Below are positions 53,701 through 64,000 of a DNA stretch of 64,000 nucleotides, in pieces. This DNA is from Alopecurus myosuroides (taxonomy: Eukaryota; Streptophyta; Magnoliopsida; Poales; Poaceae), in the NCBI GenBank assembly GCA_028641055.1, contig CM054058.1:234587551-234651550 (forward strand), read 5' to 3'. The position numbers and the translations under genes were made by a program. The notes under the pieces were generated by a model. The model saw only the letters and a list, made by a program, of their open reading frames with translations, was not told where the DNA came from and ran no database searches. Numbering within the stretch: position 1 is the first letter of the stretch; each line of letters opens with the position of its first letter.

Positions 53701-56601
53701 TTTGGACTCGGAGTCTTGTCATCCTCTGGGCTTTTTTCAATATCTTCAGGTGGAGAAGCTGCAGCAACATTATCCGGGGCTGGGAGAAGCAGAAGCTGTG
53801 GGCTAGGTGATGGGGAGGAGGAAGGTACTTTTATCCTTGGAACCCTTATTTTATCCCTTGAACCCAGTCCACTTGCACTAAAACTCAAATTCCTCCATTT
53901 GTCCTGAAAGTGCCAAATAAAACTGAATCACACGAGGAAGAGCATACAGTCAGTAAGCAAGGTGATATGTGCAAGGCACAACTAAGATTCCATATTTTCC
54001 TCATGTTCCCCAAATGACAGCACTATCATACATAGTTTTAAAACCCGAACTGGACATCAAACCGGTGAGGCCATCGGTTCATGTTTTTACCGGTCGGACC
54101 GTCGGTTCAATTGTTCATTTGCGACAAAAAAAAGGAAAATTTAAGCTAAATTTTAAAAATATTGACATGATATCAACTAAATACACATCAAAATATTGCT
54201 TTCCTAGTTGGTTATTGGCCCTTATAACATGTTTTGGCTCAAAGTACGGGGTTCGACTCATAGATTATGCATATTTTTATCAATTTTCTCATGTTTTGGC
54301 TCCGGTTCCGGGTTTTTTCCGGTCAGACCGCCTGTCCGGTCCGGTTTTTAAAACTATGCTATCATAACAAACCATCTAGGCTTTACAAATATTACTGCCA
54401 TTGACTGCATGCATGGAAGATAATTGCAATGTCTATGCAAGTTTTTCCTCAGTTATACCCCCGCAAGACACAACATCACAATTCATGGCATGACATATAA
54501 CAATCATTTAAGCTGCTATACTTTTGTTCGCATTATGCCCTTATGAAAGGAAAAAACACAAATGTTGCTTCAGAAACAATAAATGCTGCCAGGTGGGGAC
54601 AATTCGCAGCATGCTGCTGACAGTAGTACTTAAGGAAAAAATTGGACCACTGGCACAGCAATACATTCCTCACAATTTCTAAACCTATAAAACGACTACC
54701 TATCTATCAGCTTATTCATACACTTGATCTGGGCAATAGGTGGGATTATCTAAGAATAAGGCTACAAAGTTTGCACGTTACATTGATTTCTATAAATTAA
54801 ATCATGAAACACATTTTCTCAATCTGTCCAGTAGATAAAGTCCACATCTATGCCTCCAATAGCTTCCATGAATATAATTAAAGATTTGGTTCTGCTAATA
54901 TATTTCCATACCAGGACTTTTGGTTCCAGTCTTCCAGAAAAGAAATGGAATTATACTGGTAAAATTAAATATACAGTGACTGCAAGGATGGGTACACTTT
55001 AGAATGATAATTCTACTGCAAAGAGTGCACTCATCATTCAAACATAGAGAAAAAACATAACTTTGTAAATACTAAATAGATGATGATTCGAATTCGAATG
55101 AAAAGTGTTTATGCCCATCTCCAAACTTTCCCATGTATTGACATTTAATCAGCCTATTCCTTAGAACAGGGTTTGGAAAACGCATAAATATTGTGGTTAG
55201 CAGGCTGGTTAGGCATGGATTACGTGGGAGGAATTGATAAGGAGAAAATTGTAATGAGCGTTAATTCAGTGAGGATTGAATGGTGATAGTTTATGATTTC
55301 TGGATACCTGTGCAACTTGCTAAAATCCTACACTATTGTTTATTTCGTACTTGAAGGAGTATATCTCTACAAGATAATCTAAAGGGTACCTAGCAGAGGA
55401 AGAACAAACTCCCAACCAAAACCATGGACATTGGACAGGATGCAACAACGAAACATTGGCCTGTCTGTGAAGTAGTTTTATCTTTTCTGGTTAAGTGCAA
55501 TGCTAAAAGAAACTTCTTGGGGAAAATATTCAGTTATTCACTTCCTGACTGCCTCAACTACTCTAATAAACAAATCTGGCACCTTACTCGATGTTGAATT
55601 GCAACCATCAAATTTTCCCAATCTGAATCCTCTCTCCGAGCAACTGCTCGGCACTCTTACTAGAGCTTCTATGTGATTGGTTGATCTTCTATGTGATTAA
55701 CTGATCGAAATTTCCATGAAGGGATACATAAAAGGTCATTTATTTTGCAAAAAGATAAGCCATTGTAACATTGTCCCATGAGCAGCAAGCAAGCGACACA
55801 ACCCCAACTATTTCACTGGCACCTTTTGCATAGAAGAAAACGGTTCTCAGTTGTTCCACTAGTTCCAACCTCCCACCCCCAAAACCCTATGACACCCAAA
55901 CTGAATGGCGTCACACTTACTTCTCTTCTGCACTTTGGGCAGCATCCATGGAAAAATTACATCAGAATGATACATTTTTCATAGTCAATTTTTTCTGTGC
56001 ATACAGCATCCTGTACCACCAATTGTTCGCAGATATGAGAAAAAAGTCTAATTTTTCACTGTGCAATCCAGATAACAGAACATTCACCCTTCCTTTTAAC
56101 GCCTGCACAGGACAACCACATACCATTGGGCAAAAATCACATCACAGCATCCCTATGGCAACTAAGCAGCACCAAGTCCACTCAAGCTTGCAATTTTGAG
56201 ACCGAATTCTCATATTTCGGACCCTAAATCTACCACCATATCCCCGGGCGCAGAATCACCGATCACCATGGGGGTAGGGAGCATCGCACGCAAAATCCGA
56301 CAGAGACACTACAAAACATCGCGAGCAGCGCCAGGGAAGGCTCGTCTAGCGCAACAAGCATCTCGTGATATGGAATCTACCGTGGCGACAGGCAGCGTCG
56401 TGCACGCCTGAGGTAGATGTGAAGCGGCAGCTGTGCTGCAGGGGAAAGTACCTTGAGGTCGATGTTGGAGCGGGAGGAGAGGACGGGGCTGAACTCGGGA
56501 TCCTTCTGGATGGTGCGCCACTTGCCGGCGCCGTGTTTGAGCACACCACGCCGCAGCGCCTCCTCCTCCTCCGACGTCCACTTCTGCTTTGGCGCACCCA
56601 T
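50721..56601 (-). CDS. Single-Myb-histone / TRB telomere-repeat-binding protein, six exons
   Basis: Coding exons, minus strand: 56601-56452, 53903-53701, 52871-52787, 52260-52177, 51122-50851, 50773-50721; all introns are GT-AG. Residues 1-60 are a Myb domain ([26 protein letters not shown]) whose third helix is the telobox NIDLKDKWRN, split by intron 1. A Ser/Pro-rich linker follows. An H1/H5 globular domain ([19 protein letters not shown]...[16 protein letters not shown]) spans exons 3-4. A coiled coil ([36 protein letters not shown]) lies in exon 5; the end is REVL-type, ...QVAHREF. Such nuclear proteins bind telomeric DNA and telo-box promoters and recruit chromatin regulators. Expected length ~281 residues fits the family. 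Exon 5 is 272 bp, one base off the needed phase: entry frame [17 protein letters not shown] hits TGA at 51000-51002, while the coiled coil is in another frame. Confidence 0.88.
50851..51122 (-). CDS. TRB-like gene, exon 5 with a frame discrepancy
   Basis: Acceptor AACAG|ATTGAG at 51122; donor CGAT|GTATAC at 50851. The preceding exon ends in phase 0 and the following exon needs one base, so the length should be 1 modulo 3. It is 272, which is 2 modulo 3. The shift lies between codons for KKHLAP and QKKDPSKN, around 51055-51070. No alternative AG acceptor near 51122 restores the coiled-coil frame. Either a real one-base insertion (or two-base loss) or a base-call error. Confidence 0.82.
51988..52131. 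mobile_element. 144-bp hAT-type MITE in intron 4 of the TRB-like gene
   Basis: Terminal inverted repeats TAGGGATGCAAGTGGGATCC and its partner ending GATCCCACTTGACACCCCT. Flanked by the perfect 8-bp duplication GGAGAGGA at 51980-51987 and 52132-52139. It ends 37 bp from the exon 4/intron 4 donor side, inside the intron. Confidence 0.92.
52897..53148. mobile_element. 252-bp Tourist-like (PIF/Harbinger) MITE in intron 2 of the TRB-like gene
   Basis: Terminal repeats GGGCATGTACAATGGTT and AACCATTGTATATGCCC (one mismatch) with TAA duplicated at 52894-52896 and 53149-53151. The interior is AT-rich with no ORF. It starts 25 bp from exon 3. Confidence 0.93.
54031..54358. mobile_element. 328-bp hAT-type MITE in intron 1 of the TRB-like gene
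   Basis: Terminal repeats CATAGTTTTAAAACCCG and CCGGTTTTTAAAACTATG, flanked by the perfect 8-bp duplication CTATCATA (54023-54030, 54359-54366). Subterminal CGGTTC/CCGGTC motifs are repeated on both sides. No coding capacity: the ORF at 53969-54367 is chance. Confidence 0.93.
54367..56451. other. Remainder of intron 1 of the TRB-like gene
   Basis: About 2.1 kb. Nothing coding, no clear repeat. The stretch near 55860-56150 yields short frames without protein character. Confidence 0.6.
56452..56601 (-). CDS. TRB-like gene, coding exon 1 (Myb helices 1-3)
   Basis: 150 bp, 50 codons, start ATG at 56599-56601, donor AAG|GTACTT. The ATG is the first after the leader and gives the conserved MGAPKQKW start of the family. 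The intron falls between LK and DKWRN of the telobox, the standard position. Overlapping frames at 56309-56646 on both strands are shadows. Confidence 0.92.
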
Positions 56602-56659
56602 CTCTCAAGCTTCGCCTCCCTTCCCGTGCTCCTCCTCGCCGTATGAACTAGCCGACCAG

Positions 56660-56668
56660 AAACCCTAA
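56660..56668 (+). promoter_or_regulatory. Telo-box in the TRB-like gene leader
   Basis: AAACCCTAA on the plus strand, 59 bases upstream of the start codon of the minus-strand gene. This is the motif that TRB/single-Myb-histone proteins bind in promoters, hence a candidate autoregulatory site. Confidence 0.65.
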
Positions 56669-56814
56669 TCTAACAGATCAGCTTTTCAGGGGGGTTTCTC
56701 TTTATTTGCTTTATTTATCTGTTTTTTTTTCTTTCTTTTTTTTGCTGAAATGCCCCGCCGGAATCCCAGGCTGGTATACAGAAGATATACTCCTTCCTCT
56801 TAAAGTATAGAGTA

Positions 56815-56948
56815 CTCTCTCGGTTCCAAAATACACATCTAGGTACATCTATACTTAACTTCTGTTTATCTAAATATATACACTAAAACATATCTATATA
56901 CATCTATAATTAGAAAAATAGAAGTCTAGTGTTTTAAAACGGAGGGAG
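56815..56948. mobile_element. 134-bp Stowaway MITE
   Basis: Ends CTCTCTCGGTTCCAAAATA and GTTTTAAAACGGAGGGAG, the known Stowaway consensus with substitutions, between TA dinucleotides (56813-56814, 56949-56950). It lies about 210 bp upstream of the TRB-like start codon, in its promoter. Confidence 0.88.
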
Positions 56949-56950
56949 TA

Positions 56951-58894
56951 CTAGACAAGATATAAGGCCCTATTTATTTTCGCTAGTAAAAACCTACATA
57001 TTTGACTATGATTTATACTACATGTCCACAAATTAATATAAAAATATATGAAACAGAAGAAATTTGCAAAATGAACGCAAAGATAAAGATAATATTTATG
57101 CATTGTCAAAAATTTATATCAAAGTCATGCATAAAAGACCACCAAAAAAATTGTGCATCTTATGTTTTGGAACGACGACAATTCCTCTTTTTATAGAAAA
57201 AACAATGTGGAACACTCGATAAAAGACATCACATATATCGACATGTACTCGACATCTCATTCATTCCCTTGTTTGTAGTACCCTAAGGTAGAAAAACATT
57301 AGATATACAATAAGAGACAGGGACACCTGCAAAGGCCCTCGCCATACAAGGCTTTGAAACTGCAGTAGCCACTCGCCGAGAACAACGAGGTCTGGTAGTC
57401 GTCGAACGAAAATCGTTTGGGGCAACACCCCATGCAGCAAAGGTTTGCAATTTTTTACCACCAATGCAAAAGGTAGTAGAAATCCGACCTTGCCACCTAA
57501 CACAACGAAAAGGGGGGGTGTGAAAGTCGTTGCGCTAATAACCAACGAACTGTTCTACTTGAAAGACGCACCACCCGTCGGGATCTAAAGTGACCAACAG
57601 ATCTGCATACACTAACCTTTACGGGCCCTTCACTGATGCTGAGTCAGACGTCTTCTATATAGGAAGTGTCTCAACATACCCTATTCCAACGCACCATAGT
57701 TGTCGCCACCTCGTCGATACTACTACAGACAAAAACCTAAGGGAACCATGACCTACACAAGAGAGTGAACAATGAAGAGACGGATCCCCGCTCCTTTGGT
57801 CGCATGTGTGGCCATCGGACGGAATAGATGAGGGGGCGGAAATGGATGCATGGAAGAAACCCTAGACGCTTGACTTGAGAATTTTATGTGTTCTACCGCA
57901 AAGACCCTTCACCCAATCCTTGAGATTCGTGCAATGAAAATAAAAATATATAGGTTATTATATATTCTTTCAATTTGAGACGTACGATTCAGATTACTTA
58001 TGTTTGTTTCAAGAGTTTTTTTTTAGAAGCACAATACAAATACGGAGGCTCACAGCAACAGGCACATACAGTTTCAACACGTACAATATGGCCCCCTTTT
58101 CAATACGAACGCCAAACGTGGGCAAAACGCTGGAGACTTCAGGCCCATTTTCATATTGTTTCCCTTCTTGATCTGGACCTAAGTTGGGGCCAGCAAAGAG
58201 ACTTTGGGCCCATGTTGATTATACTATAGTAGTACCTTTTTTTTTTGTGGGTAGATTTCATATGACACTGGACACTCAGCAATCCAAACTTAGTGTCACA
58301 CATTGAACATACACTCATCAAAGATGATTTGGACACGTGTCATGTGCACCCTTATTAACAAAACTTTGGTAAACTTTGGGTATGCAACTGAGTTACGCAG
58401 CATTTAAGAAGAGAGCTACGGCTTACAAACACGCACGATCGATGCATATATTTGTTGAGGAACCCACCGTGCATGAGATGAGAATTGATCAAAGGAGCAA
58501 GTCCATTAGTGCGGTGGTTTCGTGAAACTATATGAGCTCCACTGTTTGGTACACTGCTTATTACAGTTCGTGTACCTGGTTTGTTCTCATGGACAGCAAC
58601 AGTATACCCAAACTGGCAAAATTAATCGTAGGTGTAGCAGTACCACACAGTGCAGCCGTACGTACGTACTCGGTACTCCCCAACGGTAGCCAGCAGCGTC
58701 CTGTGTGCGTAGCTTGATCTCCGCCGCCTAGACGAAACGCTACGGCCGGCCGGCCGGCGCGCAAAGCGTGGGTCGGCAGCTAACATCCGCCGGAAAGCAC
58801 CACGTGGCGGCGCGGCGCAACGTACGTGCGCGTGTTCGGATCAAGTTGGCGGGTTGACCTAGTCGGGCAGCGGCCTGTGCGGGCCGCACCGCCG
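56951..58894. other. Intergenic DNA without a recognised gene
   Basis: Mixed AT-rich and GC-rich DNA. The minus-strand frame 57261-57545 has no recognisable domain. Positions 57590-57870 look like decayed repeat sequence (AGTCAGACGTCTTC, AAACCCTAGACG) that I cannot assign. Positions 58730-58830 are rich in CG and GGCC, including CGGCCGGCCGGCCGG. Confidence 0.4.
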
Positions 58895-58903
58895 ATCTCG
58901 TCG

Positions 58904-60092
58904 GGAAAAAGTCTAATTTAAACAGGTTGGGCAGTTTGAACCCGATGTCGGAATCCCTGTAGTTTGCACACTGAACTTCTAAATCCTAGTTTATTACGAA
59001 TCTTGACCTGTTTTCTACCGCAGAAAAAGAAAATTTTAAAATGAATAATTTTCTACTGATGGGTCCCACTTGTCATCCCAAATAAAACTAATCAAAATAG
59101 GCTAAAAAATATAAAAAGATCATCTCTTTCTCGCGTTGACCAACAATTTAGCAAGGTTGTGCTGGGCGTGTTCACCAATAACGGCCGGAGCGGATTCGAT
59201 CCAGAGTACCGCCTAGTAGGCGATTGTGGCAGGCTGGTAGCAGCGACCTTTCCGTGCGGTTGACTGTCTAGAACGCGATCGACCTAAACGTGCGTGCCTG
59301 CCGCTGCACACAGATCTAGACATATGGGCGTCAAACTGCTCATGGTCGAGCGCTTGCGGTCTGTGCGTTCTCCTCCAGGCTCCAGCTCGTTAATGAGCAG
59401 AACTCCCTTTTTCTATTCTAGAATTGGTCACCGGCTGAAACAAAATAGATCAATCAATATGTGCTAACTTGTGACGGCAAGTCGTACAGAACATGTGCAG
59501 GACATGGTCGACAGTAGGCTGAGTTTCTCGTCCGCTCATACGTCGAGGAGAGCAAAAGGGAACTGTGGTGCATGGCGCCTGGGTGTGACTAGGCCATGGA
59601 GTTTATCGACGGTGAGACGGCGAGCTGTGCACGGAGCAGCTGGACCTGGGTGGCCACGGCTTCAGGTTGTTCGTGGGGGAGCCGGCCGAGATGTTGCAGA
59701 GCAGAGCAACGCCGAGAACCTGACGTATAAACAGACGGAGGTCGACACCACGGCCAGGCATGGTGACACTCAGCCCCCATTTTACTCTGGACGGTGTATT
59801 ATTTTAGGACGTGTAAGATGGGAGGAAAGAGACGCGCCCCGTGTGAGTTTTTATCTCTTTTCAGGGTATTTAATTTTTTTAATTTGGCGGACACAGACAG
59901 TAGGGTCCACATGGCAGGTGAGGTCAGACTGCAATCACGACCGGGATCGTCGCATTCCCGGTGCACCAAACATGTGCAGGATTATATTTAGACCGGGATT
60001 TAAAAGTTTAGGGTGCAAACGACAGGGATTTTGACATTAGGGTTCAAACCGTCCAACCTCTATGAGTTTAGGGTTTTAAATAGACTTTTTCT
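58904..60092. mobile_element. Mutator-like element with long inverted repeats
   Basis: The first ~130 bp (58904-59030; GGAAAAAGTCTAATTTAAAC, GGCAGTTTGAACCC, ATCCCTGTAGTTTGCAC) recur inverted at 59965-60092 (GTGCAAACGACAGGGAT, GGGTTCAAACCGTCC, AAATAGACTTTTTCT). Flanks are ATCTCGTCG (58895-58903) and ATCTCGCCG (60093-60101), a 9-bp duplication with one mismatch, as expected for Mutator-type insertion. The 0.9-kb interior is GC-rich, unlike its ends, and has no transposase. Confidence 0.82.
59622..59723 (+). other. Possible captured exon fragment in the Mutator-like element
   Basis: A 33-residue stretch ending in TGA contains EQLDLGGHGFRLFVGEPAEM, which has ordinary protein composition. An upstream GT lies at 59611 (GACGGTGAGACG). 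I do not recognise the donor gene. It is short, so chance cannot be excluded. Confidence 0.25.
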
Positions 60093-60101
60093 ATCTCGCC
60101 G

Positions 60102-61909
60102 TGTTAATCTTTCTGGTGTGGTACGAACGGTTCGCATTGGCAGCTGCTTCGTCTAGCTAGGTGGCTGGTCCGTAAGGTCATCGGTTGGACCACCTTGGCT
60201 AACTGTACCTCGTTTAATTTGGGTTGATTAATCGGTTACCATTATTGACTAGATATATTATAAACTATGGCCAGCACTGTTAACGCCAACTGAAAAGAAG
60301 GATTATTTGCGAGTCTCACCAGATCCTGCAGCATCTACAATGGTGTATTCTAAGTGTCTCTGTATGATGTACTCGCGGGAAGCGGCCAGGGCCGCTCGCC
60401 ACTCACCAAAACGTCTCTCGATCGAAGTGCAATGATCCAGCTGCTAGATCGATCGGCATCGGAGCGAAAATGCTTCGCACGAATTTATTGCGAGAGGTCG
60501 GCAGCACGCGGCGTGTTGCTTGCAAACGCAAAGGTGTGCACATGGCCGGAACAATATTTCAAACAAGTACTTTGAACTTTGATAGTTACCTCCGCCACCG
60601 AAACGTAAGCAGGCTAAGGCGACAGTACGGTAGTTATATATTTGCAGTCGTATATGCTCCCTCGTGGTCGGTTCCTTTTTCAGCTTGTGTAAATCGTAAT
60701 TCAAGCCTTGATTAAGTACCACAAGATAAAATCTACAATTATATGAAAATTTTGATACATGCGTGTAAAGGTATTTCAAGAAGGATGTAAAGATTTGGCT
60801 GCAAGCTTGAGCACAAAATACTTTATGGACAAATTGTCCTTCTCTATCTGTATCTCCTCTCCATGCATTTGGATTATCAACCCCCCCAACTAGCTCCTAG
60901 TAGGAGTGGTGGAGAACTGGGAAAAAATTGAGGTAGGGCCAGCTCAAAAATATGATGCAGAGACAACTTCTTGCGCACTTGGTATTGATGATCTTTTGTC
61001 GTTTATAAATTCCTTTCAACTGTTTTCGTTACCACAAATAAAAAGTAATAATGACGCCTCAATGGGACGATAAACCATGAGAAATATGACATGCCTTTTA
61101 AATATCAACACAATCTCCAAGAATTTCAATTTTCCACGTATGAATACTACTGAATAGCTCAAGTTTATCTTATATATGCGTATACTCATAATTAGAGAGA
61201 CATCCATGATAAATCTTAGTAAGATAAGTTATGGTCTCTTGAGTCAACACAAGAGAATTTCTGAAACAACTCCGAGGTCTAGAGATAGCTCATTTAAGTA
61301 ATGGTCAAAATTGGTGGTAGTTGACTGTATAGCAATATTAAAGGTGTCCACACTATAAACAATAATTTATAGTGATCTAGTGTCTTCTATTGATTTTCCG
61401 TACTTTGTTACCATTGTATCCATATTTACAATTGTTATACCACTTTCAGCGCAAATTGATATTATTCAAGAGGGGCTATGAACCATCATTTTTCAATTTA
61501 GGGAACATGTCCACACACAATTAAACAAAGATGGACAAACGGGTCAAAATACATAAAGCCAAAATAGAACCATCGGACCTAATATATCGCATACATAGAG
61601 TTGGTTTCGACCACCCCATAAGTTGGGTAAAATATGCTCAAACCATAATTAAATACCACATTTATAGGACACGTTTGAAGTTGGATTTTGTTAAATTGAG
61701 AACTGGCTATTCCAAAGAGAAAGAGTTAGTTCCCGGCCAGACTAGATCCAGTTCTTGTTTTCGATTCAGAATATGTTTTGTGTAGTGTTTACTAAAATAT
61801 GCATAACTTTCTTATACAGAATCCGATTCTGATGAATAACAACTCAAATTGTTTAGAAAAAATATCTCAGTGTGAATGTTTTCACAAGAACTCAAGGTAG
61901 AGTGCACAT
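60102..61909. other. Intergenic DNA
   Basis: No credible gene or repeat found. Short frames at 60354-60779 and 61531-61785 lack protein features. Confidence 0.4.
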
Positions 61910-61911
61910 CC

Positions 61912-62312
61912 TACCGTGCTTGTTTGGTTGGGACTAAAACGAAGTGGAATGTAATGTGTGTTTGGTTTGGTAACGAAGTGAAATGTAATATCATGGTTCC
62001 ATTCTAATAGAATGGGTCCATTCTTGTGTTTGGTTGGGACAAAAACGACATAATGGAATGGTTCCGCTCTGTGTTTGGCTAGGACAAAAGTTAGAACGGA
62101 ATGACTATAATTTGGTTCATCTCACCAAAATTAGCCTCCATTTTTAAAAAAAAAATTAAGCAAACAAGTTCCGTTCCGCATATTGGAGGTATATTCCCAT
62201 CAGAGAAACTAGTTGGTTCTGTTCCTTTTTTTAACCAAACATAGAAATGAGTTTTAGGATTTGAACCATTCCATTACACTCCACTTGGTTCCAGGAACCA
62301 AACACACCTAGA
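61912..62312. mobile_element. Fold-back/MITE-like element
   Basis: The left end, GCTTGTTTGGTTGGGACTAA and AAGTGGAATGTAATG, is mirrored at the right by CATTACACTCCACTTGG and GGAACCAAACACACC. Inner copies of GTGTTTGGTTGGGACAAAA occur at 62018-62045 and near 62070-62092. A clean target duplication was not found, so class and exact ends are open. Confidence 0.6.
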
Positions 62313-62528
62313 GGAAGCTCCATTCCTGCATAGGAGTGACTTGTGTCTGTGTTGGTCCTCGCCATGGGACGAAGGAGGGAGTATGCATGCCTACTATTCC
62401 CGTTAACGGCGCGCGCTCTCTCCATGCGGACGATCAAGGTGTGCAGAAATTGAACGCGGATGTGCAGCCTGCCAGTCTCGCTGCTATCCAAGTAGCGAAC
62501 CGAGCGACTGCCCGGTTCCCACGACTAA

Positions 62529-62676
62529 GGGCTCGCTTGGAATGTCTGAAAAATTTTCGGGCCGTAATTATTTCCGGGAGTTTGAATACGACCTGTCGTA
62601 TTTTTATGCGGACATTCGGCGGTCCATAAAATTATACCGCCGTATTTCCGTAAAAAACAGGGAACCAAGCGGACCC
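62529..62676. mobile_element. 148-bp Tourist-like MITE
   Basis: Terminal repeats GGGCTCGCTTGGAA and CCAAGCGGACCC, flanked by TAA at 62526-62528 and 62677-62679. No ORF of its own. Confidence 0.85.
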
Positions 62677-62679
62677 TAA

Positions 62680-64000
62680 TAAAACTGCTACCCGACGGGT
62701 AAAATAGTATAGTCCCAAGAATCACATTTTCATTTAGTTCACCGGCCGTGGATGAAAGTTTGACCTATTCGCCAAGTTGCAGCGATAATACAGCCAGTCT
62801 CCTCTAGCTTGGACCACCGGGTGCATCGAGATGAGTCGTCTCACGCAGCAGCAATGGACCGCAAATGACAGATTAACGGCTCTGCTTAATCATTGAAAAG
62901 TGTTGACTCGGCATTACACATTAACCATTAATTCCTGGCCAACAGTTCAATGCTGCATAGATCGACCGATCGTCCGGTAGGAGCGGGGTGGACTCGGAGG
63001 AGATCGACCTCCCCCGCCGGCCGGTCCCCGCCCACGTACACCAACCTGGCCCAGTAACTCTACTGCCGGGCCGGCCGGACAACAAATGCAGAGTAGTCCA
63101 CTGTCGATGCACGCATATGCAAAGCAGCACTGCACCTGGCCAAGCCTTCCCAGTACCAGATTCACGAGGAAACCGATCGATCGACGAAGATAAATAAAGA
63201 AAAGGATGTGATAACTGGTAAGTGCATGTAGACGGTCTAGTCGAGTGGCATGGTATGGGTTGGCAGAGAAAGACTGAATCCTGCGTGCGTACGTGCATTT
63301 TCCCAGCGCAGCACAGGCACAGCACAGCGTACGTGCGCTCGGTCTGGGTATGCATGATGAGGGAGCCATCAAAGTGAGCGAGCGAGCTAGGTGGAGGTTG
63401 GTGCATCAATTCTGGCATCTCGGGCACGGACGCCGACGTGATCTGGCCCCGGAAAAACAAAGCCGCCATCCCTCTCTGCGCCTCCGTATCCGCCCGCGAT
63501 CCGCCCCTCGGTCAGAACTGGTGGCGCAGAAGCCCTCTGGAGGCCGGACGCGCGCGAGGGCGACGGGCGCCGATCGGGACGGCGGGCGCGCGCGGGGACA
63601 AGGCGGAAGCATTAAGCCGGGCAGGCCAGCGTTGCATGAATAGGGACCGGTTCTTGGAGGAGCCCCGGACCGGAAGGGGCGGGGGGTCCGTCCGTAAGAG
63701 GCGGCCTGGTGAGCTGAACTGACCGAGCAGAGGAGGCCGCCATAATTGGCATCTGACCTGCAGCTAAGCCCGGGGTGGTCCGCGCGGGGCGAAAGGGACG
63801 TGTGCAGCAAGAGCGACCCGGCCTGGCCGCGGGCGCGTGTGCGTGTCCGGCCCATCTCGCGTAGCTCTCCCCGCGGGCGACCGGGGCACGGCAGAGCGCG
63901 CGCGGGGCGAGGGATCCGATCGCCGGAGGAGGAAGCAAGCGGCCATGCCCATGGATTAAATGTCGCCCCAGCTCATCTCGTCTGCGCGCAACACGTACCA
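62680..64000. other. GC-rich DNA at the window edge, possibly gene-proximal
   Basis: Positions 62940-64000 become CpG-rich with many GATCGATC, ACGTACGTGC and GGCCGG motifs. Long overlapping frames exist on both strands (62921-63952), which is a compositional effect. ATG at 63944 is followed after three codons by a stop. This may be the promoter or leader of a gene beyond 64000; no exon can be named. Confidence 0.3.

Noticed and set aside
56309..56646. Four frames overlapping exon 1 of the TRB-like gene
   Set aside because: Shadows of a GC-rich exon; only the frame from 56601 has the Myb domain and a correct donor site.
57261..57545. 94-residue hydrophobic minus-strand frame
   Set aside because: No recognisable domain, no neighbouring exons and repeat-like surroundings; insufficient to call a gene.
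62921..63952. Frames of 94-182 residues on both strands at the right edge
   Set aside because: Compositional: low-complexity Pro/Arg/Ala-rich translations, no domain, no splice-consistent continuation in the window.
1..64000. tRNA genes suggested by tRNA-like sequences
   Set aside because: The matches are short retrotransposon primer-binding sites (14602-14619, 40693-40710, 43889-43900), not cloverleaf genes.

Overview
The window is nuclear DNA of a grass, most likely a Pooideae species of the wheat/barley/rye/oat type. The evidence is the dense nest of large Ty3/gypsy (Athila-like and Tat-like) and Ty1/copia retrotransposons with Triticeae-style LTR ends, the Stowaway and Tourist MITEs, and one intron-rich plant gene of the single-Myb-histone/TRB family. 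I saw no rRNA, tRNA gene, CRISPR array or bacterial-style operon.

Positions 1-49,640 are almost wholly nested transposable elements, named here by letter. X (1-2642) is the end of a long LTR. It abuts E1 (2643-6537), a minus-strand Tat-like gypsy element, which sits in the polymerase gene of A, a plus-strand Athila-like element (6538-8887, continued at 16204-19908). A is also split by B (8888-16203), a complete element without polymerase and flanked by CCCCC. C+ (19909-20631) and C- (22884-24433) are LTR pieces of one further family. K is a minus-strand copia element (RT/RNase H 21270-22883, gag 42109-43747, PBS 43889-43900). It was split by H (24434-42108), an Athila-like element that keeps gag and protease but no RT. 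H in turn holds N (31242-39864), a complete non-autonomous relative of E1 flanked by a perfect CTAGC duplication. Then come an LTR fragment Y (44169-45282), a truncated hAT transposon T (45283 to about 47200), and copia and gypsy debris to 49,640.

From about 49,700 the retrotransposon nest ends. The one recognisable host gene is on the minus strand (50721-56601, six coding exons): a Myb/telobox plus linker-histone H1/H5 plus coiled-coil protein. Its introns carry three MITEs with clear target-site duplications. A telo-box lies in its leader, and exon 5 has a one-base frame discrepancy. To the right are a Stowaway MITE, a 1.19-kb Mutator-like element with long inverted repeats and possibly captured sequence, a fold-back element, a Tourist MITE, and a GC-rich stretch at the edge that may be the promoter side of a neighbouring gene.

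The most unusual objects are these. Element N has gag fused in frame to the extreme C-terminus of integrase. N also carries a spliced, TATA-preceded gene on the opposite strand, behind an array of small palindromes. A GC-rich palindromic module recurs in nine places across otherwise different elements. The hAT element carries a 72-bp array with 144-bp higher-order structure. The telomere-repeat-binding gene has its own recognition motif in its leader. Nearly all transposon reading frames are broken.
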